From an uncultured Clostridia bacterium (lineage in GTDB: Bacteria > Bacillota > Clostridia > Oscillospirales > CAG-272): DNA of 8,160 nt. The stretch spans positions 1-8,160 of the forward strand of contig CAMJDE010000069.1 of assembly GCA_946404295.1 (NCBI GenBank), in the 5' to 3' direction. Positions 1 through 7,600 of the stretch are shown in pieces (the first letter of the stretch is position 1; the number at the start of each line of letters is the position of its first letter). The notes beneath the pieces were generated by a model. That model was not told the DNA's origin. It did not search any database and saw nothing but the letters and a program-made list of their open reading frames with translations. The translations under genes and the position numbers were made by a program.

Positions 1-472
1 CCTTCCCGGCTATCCCCTGAACGACGTCGTGTTTTCGCACGACCGGGGGGACGGGCTGGCGCTGCTCTCGCTCTCCGACGCGTCGGAGAACGTGATCGAC
101 TACCACGCCGACGGTCTGATCCTCGCGACCCCGTCTGGCTCGACCGCATACACGCTCTCGGCGGGCGGTCCGATCGTCGACGACGGGATGGAGGCGATCT
201 GCGTGACCCCCGTCTGTCCCCATTCCTTCTTCAACCGCTCGGTGATCTTCGGGCGCGACGCGGTTCTCACGGTCGAGAATCGCTCCCCGCTCGGGCGCGA
301 CGTGACGGTCTCCCTCGACGGGAAGGATCGCCTGCGCCTGCCCTTCGGCGGGACCGTGACGGTCCGCCGCTCGGATCACCCCCTGCAGATGCTCTCGCTC
401 GATCCACACGCCGTTCTGTCCACGCTCAACCGCAAGATGCAGATGGCGGATATGAAATACAGAAACGAGTAA
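1..472 (+). CDS. nadK: NAD kinase, C-terminal part (5' end outside window)
   Basis: NAD kinase phosphorylates NAD to NADP in the cytosol using ATP or polyphosphate. The reading frame is open from base 2 and ends with TAA at 470-472, so roughly the last 157 residues are present. Seen here: an LND element right at the left edge (matching the family's ALNE/ALND segment), the family signature DGLILATPSGSTAY (its TPSGSTAY part encoded at 128-151) running into SAGGPI, and CPHS at 215-226, the usual CPHSL block. These build the NAD-binding C-terminal beta-sandwich. The N-terminal GGDG nucleotide motif must lie upstream and cannot be checked. A GTG at 29 falls inside the conserved fold and is not a credible start. 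argR follows after 40 bases, as in many Firmicutes, where nadK sits in the tlyA-nadK-argR-recN neighbourhood. No sign of damage. Identity is secure from the motif set; only the missing 5' end limits it. Confidence 0.95.
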   Translation, partial: LPGYPLNDVVFSHDRGDGLALLSLSDASENVIDYHADGLILATPSGSTAYTLSAGGPIVDDGMEAICVTPVCPHSFFNRSVIFGRDAVLTVENRSPLGRDVTVSLDGKDRLRLPFGGTVTVRRSDHPLQMLSLDPHAVLSTLNRKMQMADMKYRNE

Positions 473-512
473 AAGCCGTCGAAAGACGAGAAAAATAAGG
501 AGAAAAACCGAA

Positions 513-965
513 ATGAAAAAGAAAAGACAAGCCGCGATCCTCGAACTGGTCGAGAAGTTCGACATCGACACGCAGGAGGCGATGCTCGCCCGCCTGAAGG
601 AGGAGGGGTTCACCGTCACGCAGGCGACCGTCTCGCGCGACATCCGCGAACTCAAACTCGTGAAGGAGAGCGGTAAGGACGGCAAGGTCCGCTACGCCCT
701 CACGGCGAAGCGCGACGCCCAGTCGCCCAAGTTCAACAGCGCCCTGACCGAGTCGATCATCCGCGTCGACTACGCCGGGAACCTGATCGTTGTCAAGACC
801 TATCCGGGGCTTGCCAACGCCGTCGCGACCTGCATCGACTCGGTGCGTCTGCCTGAGATCATCGGCTGCGTGGCGGGCGACGACGCGATCCTCGTGGTCG
901 TCAAGACCGAGGCGGACGCCGCCTCGATCTCGGAGAGCTTCCGCACCATGATCCGGACGATCTGA
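513..965 (+). CDS. argR: arginine repressor ArgR/AhrC
   Basis: Hexameric, L-arginine-dependent DNA-binding protein that in known relatives represses arginine biosynthesis and can activate arginine catabolism. The 150-residue length is typical. The N-terminal winged helix-turn-helix (about residues 1-70) includes the family signature ATVSRDIRELKLVK at 38-51, whose Ser-Arg pair contacts ARG-box DNA in characterised members. The C-terminal domain (about 80-150) does oligomerisation and arginine binding and keeps the GDD motif, with D123 and D124 at the positions that bind arginine in E. coli ArgR. The ATG start is supported by AAGGAG at 497-502, ten bases upstream. No arginine biosynthesis gene is in the window, so the target genes are elsewhere; placement next to recN is the standard Firmicutes arrangement and does not by itself imply a role in repair. 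I saw no convincing ARG box (TGAAT-like half-sites in inverted repeat) just upstream, so autoregulation is not supported here. Confidence 0.97.
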   Translation: MKKKRQAAILELVEKFDIDTQEAMLARLKEEGFTVTQATVSRDIRELKLVKESGKDGKVRYALTAKRDAQSPKFNSALTESIIRVDYAGNLIVVKTYPGLANAVATCIDSVRLPEIIGCVAGDDAILVVVKTEADAASISESFRTMIRTI

Positions 966-1010
966 TCTCCCGCAAAACGCCCGGGGACGACCCGGAAAGG
1001 AAGATTTCGG

Positions 1011-2702
1011 ATGCTGCTTTCGCTTTATATTGAAAACGTCGCGGTCATACGCCGCCTCTCGGTCGATTTCACGTCGGGCTTCACCGCCCTGACGGGCGAG
1101 ACCGGGGCGGGCAAATCGGTGATCCTTGAGAGCGTCAAACTGCTCCTCGGGGGAAAAGCCGACCGCGAACTGATCCGCTACGGGGAGGAGACGGCGAGCG
1201 TTTCCGCCGTTTTCGGCGCGCTCGGCGCCCCCGCGGAGCGCGCGCTGTCCGACGCCGGGATCGAACCCGACGAGGAGGGGAACGTGCAGATCCGCCGCAC
1301 CCTGACGGGCGACGGCAAGAGCCGCGCCTGGATCAACGGACAGCCTGCGTCGCTCTCGCTGCTCCGCGACGTGTCGCGCTATCTCGTCGATATTCACGGT
1401 CAGAACGAGAACCTGACCCTCCTCGACGAGAAGACCTACGTCTCGACCCTCGACCGCTACGCGTCGCTCTCCGATCGCGTCGACGCCTATCGCGCCGTCT
1501 ACCTGAAACTTGAGGAAGCGCGCCGTCGGCTCGCCGAACTCGACCGGGGGGAAGCCGAACGGCTTCGCACCGTCGAGATGCTGCGCTACCAGATCGCCGA
1601 CATCGACGCCGTCGACCCCAAGCCCGGCGAGGACGTCGCGCTTGAAGAAAAAGAGAAGAAGATCAAGAACCGTGAGAAGATCGTCAGCAAGACCTCTTTC
1701 GTCTACCGCGCCCTGAAGGGAGCGGAGCGGGGAAGCGTCCTGTTCCTGCTCGACAAGAGCACCCAGGCGCTCGAACCGCTGATCGGACTGATCCCCGAGA
1801 TCGAAACCATCCACGGGGAACTCTCCGACGTGCGCTACCGCGTCGAGGACGCGGCGGAGCGGGTCTACGATCTCACCGACGCCGACGACGGCGACCCCAC
1901 GGCGCTGATCGATAAGATCGAGGGGCGGCTCGACGCCTTCTCGAAACTGAAAAAGAAATACGGCGGCACGATCGACGAGGTGCTCCGCTTCCGCGAAGAG
2001 GCGAAGAAGAAACTCGCCGACCTCGACGCGTCCGACGATACCGTGATCGAACTCCGCGAGAAAGAGAAGGCGCTCCTGTCCGAGGCGCGCCGGCTTGCGC
2101 TCGCCCTGCACAGAGAACGCAAAGCCGCGGCGAAGGAACTCGAACGGAAGATCACCGGGATCCTGCTCTATCTCGATATGCCGAAGGTCGTATTCCGGGT
2201 CGACGTCGTCGACCGGGGGGAGAACGGGCTTAGGGCCGACGGCTGCGACGACGTTCTCTTCGTGATGAGCGCCAACGCCGGGGACGAACCGCGTCCGCTC
2301 TCGCTCGTCGCCTCGGGCGGCGAACTGGCGCGCACCTTCCTCGCCCTCAAATGCGTCCTCTCGGAGAGGGCGCTGACCCCGACGATGATCTTCGACGAGA
2401 TCGACACGGGCGTTTCGGGCAGAACGGCGCGCAAGATCGGCTACAAACTCTCGGAACTCTCGAAGGGAACGCAGGTGTTCGCCGTCACCCACTCGGCGCA
2501 GATCGCCTCGCTCTCGGACACGCATCTTTTGATTTATAAAGAAGAAAAGAACGGCAAGACCGAGACCGGTCTCCGTCCGCTCGACCGGGAGGGACGGATC
2601 GACGAACTCTCGCGGATCCTCGGCGGGCTTTTCGTCACCGAGGCGCAGCGCAACGCCGCGCGCGATATGCTGGAAGGAAAAGAGACCGACCAAACCGAAT
2701 AA
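1011..2702 (+). CDS. recN: DNA repair protein RecN
   Basis: SMC-like ATPase that acts early in recombinational repair of double-strand breaks, recruited to broken ends and cooperating with RecA. At 563 residues it is the normal family size. Motifs in order: Walker A GETGAGKS at 29-36; HGQNE at 129-133, a RecN hallmark; a charged central region (about 160-375, rich in Glu, Lys, Arg and Leu) expected to form the antiparallel coiled coil; the ABC signature SGGE at 435-438; Walker B ending in D462-E463 within IFDEIDTGVSG; and the H-loop histidine H494 in VTHSAQIA. Every ATPase element is intact, so the protein should be functional. The ATG start has AAAGGAAG at 996-1003, seven bases upstream. argR lies 45 bases before it. 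Downstream comes murB rather than the spoIVB-spo0A pair that follows recN in many spore-forming Firmicutes. No promoter of its own is visible, so it is probably cotranscribed with argR. Confidence 0.98.
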   Translation: MLLSLYIENVAVIRRLSVDFTSGFTALTGETGAGKSVILESVKLLLGGKADRELIRYGEETASVSAVFGALGAPAERALSDAGIEPDEEGNVQIRRTLTGDGKSRAWINGQPASLSLLRDVSRYLVDIHGQNENLTLLDEKTYVSTLDRYASLSDRVDAYRAVYLKLEEARRRLAELDRGEAERLRTVEMLRYQIADIDAVDPKPGEDVALEEKEKKIKNREKIVSKTSFVYRALKGAERGSVLFLLDKSTQALEPLIGLIPEIETIHGELSDVRYRVEDAAERVYDLTDADDGDPTALIDKIEGRLDAFSKLKKKYGGTIDEVLRFREEAKKKLADLDASDDTVIELREKEKALLSEARRLALALHRERKAAAKELERKITGILLYLDMPKVVFRVDVVDRGENGLRADGCDDVLFVMSANAGDEPRPLSLVASGGELARTFLALKCVLSERALTPTMIFDEIDTGVSGRTARKIGYKLSELSKGTQVFAVTHSAQIASLSDTHLLIYKEEKNGKTETGLRPLDREGRIDELSRILGGLFVTEAQRNAARDMLEGKETDQTE

Positions 2703-2731
2703 CGGGTTCTGTCCGTCCCCGTCTCCGCATA

Positions 2732-2758
2732 GAATACAGCGAAAATCTTTGCTGATTC
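2732..2758 (+). repeat. imperfect inverted repeat / possible mRNA hairpin before murB
   Basis: In the 72-base recN-murB gap, GAAT (2732-2735) pairs with ATTC (2755-2758), and CAGCGAA (2737-2743) pairs with TTTGCTG (2748-2754) apart from one G-U. This leaves a single bulged A at 2736 and an AATC loop. As RNA it would be an 11-pair stem ending four bases before the GGAGG (2763-2767) of murB. It has no following T-run, so it is not an intrinsic terminator. It could be a regulator's operator, a 5'-leader structure, or chance in the most AT-rich stretch here. The left arm overlaps a -10-like TAGAAT (2730-2735), but no matching -35 is visible. The arrangement is seen; the function is unknown. Confidence 0.35.
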
Positions 2759-2774
2759 AAACGGAGGTATTCGG

Positions 2775-3722
2775 ATGGAACGGGAGATCATCGCGACCCT
2801 TTCGTCTTTTCTTGCGGACGAACCCTGTCTGACTGCGCGGCGGAACCTGCCGATCTCGTCCTTGACCGGGATCAGGATCGGGGGCAACGCCGCGCTGACG
2901 CTCTCACCCCGCGACGGCGGCTGCCTGATCCGGCTGCTCGACCGCCTTTCCCGCGGGTCGATCCCATACCGCGTGATCGGGAACGGCACCAACCTGATCG
3001 GTCCCGACGCGGGCTACCCCGGGATCCTCGTCCTGACGGCGGGGATCGACCGCGTCGCCCTGTCCGGTTCGACGCTCGTCGCCGGGGCGGGCGCTCCCCT
3101 CGGGCGGGTGATCCGACGGGCGATGGAGGCGGGGCTTTCGGGGCTCGAGGAACTTGCGGGGATCCCCGGCACCGTCGGCGGCGCGCTCTACATGAACGCC
3201 GGGGCGTACGGACGGGAGACGTCCGACGCGCTCCGCTACGCGACGGTCTACCACCCCGCGTCGGGCGAGGTCACGGTGAAGACCCCGTCGTCGCTCGGTT
3301 TCGGCTACCGGAAGAGCGCGATCGGGGAAGAGGGGCTGATCGTCCTCTCCGCCGCCTTTTCGCTTTTGCCCGACGAACCGGGCAGGATCGCCGAACGGAT
3401 GAACGCCGTCACAAAAAAACGGCGGGAGAGTCAGCCGACCGACCGTCCGAGCGCGGGTTCGGTCTTTCGCCGTCCGTCGCCCGACGTCCCGGTCGGGCGC
3501 CTGATCGCCGACGCGGGCTGCGCGGGGTGGACCGAGGGCGGCGCCGCCGTCTCGGAAAAACACGCTGGCTTCATCGTCAACCAGGGCGGCGCGACCGAGT
3601 CCGACGTCCGTCGGCTTACCGACCGGGTGCGCGAGCGGGTAAAAGAACGCATGGGGGTTGATCTCGTCCCCGAGATCGAGTTTTTATCCGATCTTCCCGC
3701 ATATCCGACGGCAAAATACTGA
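2775..3722 (+). CDS. murB: UDP-N-acetylenolpyruvoylglucosamine reductase MurB
   Basis: FAD-dependent cytosolic enzyme of the second committed step of peptidoglycan synthesis, reducing UDP-GlcNAc-enolpyruvate to UDP-MurNAc with NADPH. At 315 residues it matches the family. FAD-binding elements: GNGTN at 69-73 (family GNGSNLL) and GIPGTVGG at 129-136 followed by MNAGAYG. Catalytic elements: R179 in FGYRKS, the proton-donating serine S229 in SAGSVF, and E300 in PEIEF, matching the Arg/Ser/Glu set of characterised MurB. The C-terminal block with SEKHAGFIVN is also canonical. The shape resembles the type II MurB of Bacillota, judged from motifs only. The ATG start has GGAGG at 2763-2767, seven bases upstream. 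It lies 72 bases after recN, the longest gap in the window, so it may open a second transcription unit with whiA and dnaE. In many clostridia rapZ and yvcK would come next; here whiA follows after 32 bases. Confidence 0.97.
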   Translation: MEREIIATLSSFLADEPCLTARRNLPISSLTGIRIGGNAALTLSPRDGGCLIRLLDRLSRGSIPYRVIGNGTNLIGPDAGYPGILVLTAGIDRVALSGSTLVAGAGAPLGRVIRRAMEAGLSGLEELAGIPGTVGGALYMNAGAYGRETSDALRYATVYHPASGEVTVKTPSSLGFGYRKSAIGEEGLIVLSAAFSLLPDEPGRIAERMNAVTKKRRESQPTDRPSAGSVFRRPSPDVPVGRLIADAGCAGWTEGGAAVSEKHAGFIVNQGGATESDVRRLTDRVRERVKERMGVDLVPEIEFLSDLPAYPTAKY

Positions 3723-3738
3723 ACCATACGAACAGAAG

Positions 3739-3746
3739 AAAGGAGG
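3739..3746 (+). promoter_or_regulatory. ribosome binding site that sets the GTG start of whiA
   Basis: AAAGGAGG, a near-perfect anti-16S match, lies eight bases before GTG at 3755. The protein then begins MSFSGE, like other WhiA proteins, which commonly open with MSF. This decides for the GTG start, as no ATG is suitably placed nearby in this frame. Confidence 0.85.
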
Positions 3747-3754
3747 GGAGCGAC

Positions 3755-4657
3755 GTGTCGTTTTCGGGCGAGTTCCGTTCGACCCTGCTTGCCGAACGGG
3801 CAAAAAACAAGTGTTGCCGCGTTGCCTTCGTCTCGGGCTATCTGACCGGGGCGGGGACGGTCGACGACGGCGCGGTCCGGATGAATTATACCGATCCCGC
3901 GGCGCCCGTGATCCTCTCCGAGTATCTCCCCGCCTTCGACCGCGCGGCGACGCTCTCGAGCGAGGGATGCCGCCGCGTGAAAACGCTGACCGTCAAAAGC
4001 GCCGTCGCCCTGTCCCTGCTGTCGGAAGACGAGGTCGCGCTGCCCCCCTTTCATTGCAATACCTGCAAGCAGAACTATCTTTCGGGACTGTTTTCGTCCT
4101 GCGGGCGGGTGTCCGACCCCGCGCGCGAGTGGCGGCTGGAATTCTCCTGCGGCGAGCACCGCCCCCGGCTTTCGTCTGTCTTTTCGCGGCTCGGGATCGC
4201 GACCCGAGCGTCCGACCGCCGCGACGAGCGGCTGCTCTATCTCCGCTCCTCGTCCGAGATCCTCGATTTCTTTGCCCTGATGGGCGAGAGCGACTTCTAT
4301 TTCGCCCTGATGAACGGGTCGATCGAGCGCGAGATCCGCAACAGCGCCAATCGGCTCGCCAACTGCGAAGCCAACAATATCGCGAAGGCGATCTCGGCGT
4401 CGGACGAGCAGGTCCGCGCCATCCGCTATCTCGAAAAACACCGCCTGATGGGGGGACTTGAACCGGCGCTCGCCGCCTGCGCGCGCCTGCGGCTCGAACA
4501 CCCCGATATGACGCTTTCGCAATTGTGCGCCATCACCGTCCCGCCGGTCTCCCGCGCGGGGCTGAACCACCGTCTGCGCCGGCTCTGCGAGATCGCCGAC
4601 GCGCACAGAAAAAAGAACCGGGGACAAGCCGGGGAGGGAAAGGAGACGCCGACGTGA
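3755..4657 (+). CDS. whiA: WhiA family DNA-binding regulator, divergent central region
   Basis: WhiA proteins join an N-terminal LAGLIDADG-like fold (degenerate homing-endonuclease scaffold, not a nuclease) to a C-terminal helix-turn-helix. In Streptomyces WhiA controls sporulation septation genes; in Bacillus it affects division and chromosome segregation. This 300-residue protein is slightly short for the family. Seen: the N-terminal KCCR (19-22); the family core NRLANCEANN (199-208), matching NRxxNCExAN; and a C-terminal helix-turn-helix from about 253 with SRAGLNHRLRRL (266-277), matching the usual SKSGVNHRLRKI. Odd: the usual second-repeat stretch CCKRxYLRGAFLAGGSV is replaced by CNTCKQNYLSGLFSSCGRV (101-119), giving a C101-x2-C104 pair, with C132-x2-H135 following. 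The last four bases overlap dnaE. The usual partners rapZ and yvcK are missing upstream, while dnaE downstream is the clostridial order. Family assignment is firm from the C-terminal half; the targets in this organism are unknown. Confidence 0.95.
   Translation: MSFSGEFRSTLLAERAKNKCCRVAFVSGYLTGAGTVDDGAVRMNYTDPAAPVILSEYLPAFDRAATLSSEGCRRVKTLTVKSAVALSLLSEDEVALPPFHCNTCKQNYLSGLFSSCGRVSDPAREWRLEFSCGEHRPRLSSVFSRLGIATRASDRRDERLLYLRSSSEILDFFALMGESDFYFALMNGSIEREIRNSANRLANCEANNIAKAISASDEQVRAIRYLEKHRLMGGLEPALAACARLRLEHPDMTLSQLCAITVPPVSRAGLNHRLRRLCEIADAHRKKNRGQAGEGKETPT
4639..4646 (+). promoter_or_regulatory. ribosome binding site that sets the GTG start of dnaE inside whiA
   Basis: AAAGGAGA sits seven bases before GTG at 4654, within the last codons of whiA. 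The start and the whiA stop share GTGA (4654-4657), a layout typical of translational coupling. The chosen start gives MSSFVHLHLHSEYS, the normal DnaE N-terminus; the open frame upstream (from 4525) is only whiA read in another frame. Confidence 0.85.
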
Positions 4658-7600
4658 GTTCTTTCGTCCACCTGCATCTGCACAGCGAATACAGTCTGCT
4701 CGACGGCGCCTGCCGCGTTTCCGAGATTCCGCTTGCCGCGAAGGCGGCGGGGCATACCGCCGTCGCCCTGACCGACCACGGCGTGCTCTACGGCGCGGTC
4801 GCCTTTTACCGCGCCTGCAAGGACGCGGGGATCAAACCGATCATCGGCTGCGAGGTCTACGTCGCCGAGCGGAGCCGCTTTTCCAAAGAGGGGCGGAACG
4901 ACGCGTCGGGCAATCACCTGATCCTGCTCGTCGAAAACGAGACCGGGTACCGCAATCTGATCCACCTCGTCTCCAAGAGTTTTACCGAGGGCTTCTACGC
5001 GAAGCCCCGCGTCGACCTCGAACTGCTCCGTGCCCACCACGAGGGGCTGATCGCGCTTTCCGCCTGTATGGCGGGGGCGGTCCAGCGCGCGATCCTCGCG
5101 GGGGATATGGACGGAGCGGTCAAGATCGCGCGCGAACTGTCCGCGATCTTCGGGCGGGGGAACTTCTACCTCGAACTGCAGGATCACCGCCTTCCCGACG
5201 ATAAAATGATCTGCCGCGGGCTCCGCACGGTGTCCGAGCGGACGGGGATCCCCCTCGTCGCGACCAACGACGTGCATTACCTGCGCCGCGCCGACGCCGA
5301 GATCCAGGAGATCCTGCTCTGCGTCGGGACGGGACGGACGGTCGCCGAGGGGCGTCCCATCGGGTTCGAGACCGACGAGTTCTACTACAAATCGACCGAG
5401 GAGATGGAGCGGCTTTTCCCCGACGCGCCCGAGGCGCTCGGGAACACCGCCCGGATCGCCGACCGCTGCAACTTCGATTTCACCTTCGGCAAATACACCC
5501 TGCCGGGGCTTCCCGAAACCAACGGGATCTCTCACAGGGACGAGCTGCGCGGGCTGGCGCTCGGCGGGCTTGACGAACGCGCCGCGCGCGGCGAGATCGA
5601 CTTTTCCAAGAGACCGCGCGAGGAGTACCTTGCGCGCATCGACTACGAACTCTCGGTCATCGACAAGATGGGCTTCAACGAATACTATCTGATCGTCCGG
5701 GACTTCGTTTTCTGGGCGAAAACGCACGGCGTCCCGGTCGGACCCGGGCGGGGCTCGGGCGCGGGCAGTCTCGTCGCCTACTGCGTCGGGATCACCGAGG
5801 TCGATTCGCTCCGCTTCAACCTGCTCTTTGAACGCTTTCTCAACCCCGAGCGGATCTCGATGCCCGATTTCGATATTGATTTCAGCGACGAAAAGCGCGA
5901 CCGGGTGATCGCTTACGTCAAGGAAAAATACGGCGCCGACCACGTTTCGCAGATCGTGACCTTCGGTACCCTCGCGCCCCGCGCGGCGGTGCGCGACGTC
6001 GGACGGGCTCTCGGAATGTCCTATTCCGACGTCGACCGGATCGCGACCAAGATCGGCGTGCTCGACGAAACCATCGCCGACGCCCTGAAACGCCCGGAAC
6101 TCGCGGAACTCTACAATTCCTCGGAGGAGGTCCGGCGGCTGATCGACGTCGCCCGGAGCGTCGAGGGGATGCCCCGGCACGCCTCGACCCACGCCGCGGG
6201 GATCGTCATCACGAAAGAGCCGGTCTCGCACTACGTCCCGCTCGCCGTGAGCGGGGAAGCCACCGTCACCCAGTTCGATATGGATACCGTGGCGCTGCTC
6301 GGGCTGGTCAAGTTCGATTTTCTCGGGATCCGCTATCTCTCGGTGATCGAGGAGACCGAGACGATGGTCAGACGGAAAAACCCGACCTTCGACCTCGCGA
6401 AGATCGATCTCGACGATCCCGCCGTCTACCGGATGATCTCGGCGGGGCAGACCCTCGGCGTTTTTCAGCTTGAAAAGAGCGGGATGCGGCAGGTGCTCCG
6501 CCGCCTGAAACCGACCGGGTTCGAGGACCTGATCGCCGTGATCGCCCTCTACCGTCCGGGTCCGATGGACTCGATCGATACCTTCATCCGGCGCAAGCAC
6601 GGCGAGGAGCCGATCGTCTACGAGATCCCCGAACTGAAGGAGATCCTCGACGTCACCTACGGCTGCATCGTCTATCAGGAACAGGTGATGCAGATCTTCC
6701 GCCTGCTCGCCGACTATTCGCTCGCGCGGGCGGATCTGGTGCGCCGCGCCATCTCGAAAAAGAAAGCCGACGTGCTCGAAAAGGAGCGCAACGCCTTCCT
6801 CGAAGGGACCGCCCGCCACGGGATCGACCCTGGAAAGGCGACCAAACTCTTCAACGACATCGCCGCCTTCGCCGACTACGCCTTCAACCGCAACCACGCC
6901 GCCGCCTACGCGATGCTGGTCTACCGGACTGCGTACCTCAAGGCGCGTTATCCCCGCGAGTATATGGCGGCTCTGATGTCGTCGGTCGTCGGGCGCACCG
7001 ACAAACTCGCCGAGTACGCCGCCGAGTGCGCGCGGCTCGGGATCCGGGTTCTGCCCCCCGACGTTGCGACGGGCGAGATCGGCTTTTCGGCGTCGCCCGA
7101 CGGCATCCGCTTCGGACTGCTCGCCGTGAAGGGAGTCGGGCGGCAATTCCTCGAACAACTGATCGCCGAGCGGGCGACCCGCCCGTTCTCGGATTTCCCC
7201 GATTTCGTCCGCCGGATGAGCGGGCGCGAACTCAACCGACGGCAGGTCGAGGCGCTGATCCGGTGCGGCGCGTTCGACGGGTTCGGCGAGACCCGGCGCA
7301 CCCTCGCCGAGGCGTGCGAGGAACTGATCGCCGCCGAGCAGACCAAGGCGCGCGCGGGACTTTCCGGACAGATCGACTTTTTCTCCCTCGGCGGGGAAGA
7401 GGTCGCGCCCAAAAGCGAGTTTACCCGCTTGCCCGAATACGACAAACGCGACCTGATCCGTTTTGAGGTCGAGGGGATCGGAATGTCGTTTTCGGGCAAC
7501 GCCCTCGACGACTATTCGGAGGACGAACAAAAAACGGCGCACGTCCCGATCTCCGAACTCCGCCGCGACCCCGACGATGAGGGCGAGGAAGCCCCCGCCG

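Noticed and set aside
477..488. CGTC-GAAA-GACG mini-hairpin between nadK and argR
   Set aside because: A four-pair stem with a GNRA loop is likely by chance and has no T-run; no function can be supported.
981..995. CCGGG/CCCGG hairpin between argR and recN
   Set aside because: Only five pairs with a five-base loop and no T-run; too short to call a terminator or regulator in such GC-rich DNA.
2198..2214. GGTCGAC-GTC-GTCGACC perfect inverted repeat inside recN
   Set aside because: It arises from a run of Val and Asp codons (GTC, GAC) within a conserved coding region, so codon bias explains it.
2707..2735. Possible murB promoter with -10 TAGAAT at 2730-2735
   Set aside because: The -10 matches five of six bases, but the sequence at -35 spacing (TTCTGT) matches only two, so it is not supported as a promoter.
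3431..4627. Long - strand frame and a + strand frame (3658-4461) over murB/whiA
   Set aside because: Both are shadows of whiA and murB; the + frame at 3658 is very rich in Arg and Pro, has no ribosome binding site and begins inside murB.
4525..4653. Longer dnaE N-terminus from an upstream start
   Set aside because: This stretch is the end of whiA in another frame. The GTG at 4654 has a good ribosome binding site and gives the canonical DnaE N-terminus.
3755..4657. LAGLIDADG homing endonuclease as a mobile element
   Set aside because: The C-terminal helix-turn-helix and the NRxxNCExAN block identify WhiA, whose endonuclease-like fold is a non-cutting scaffold.
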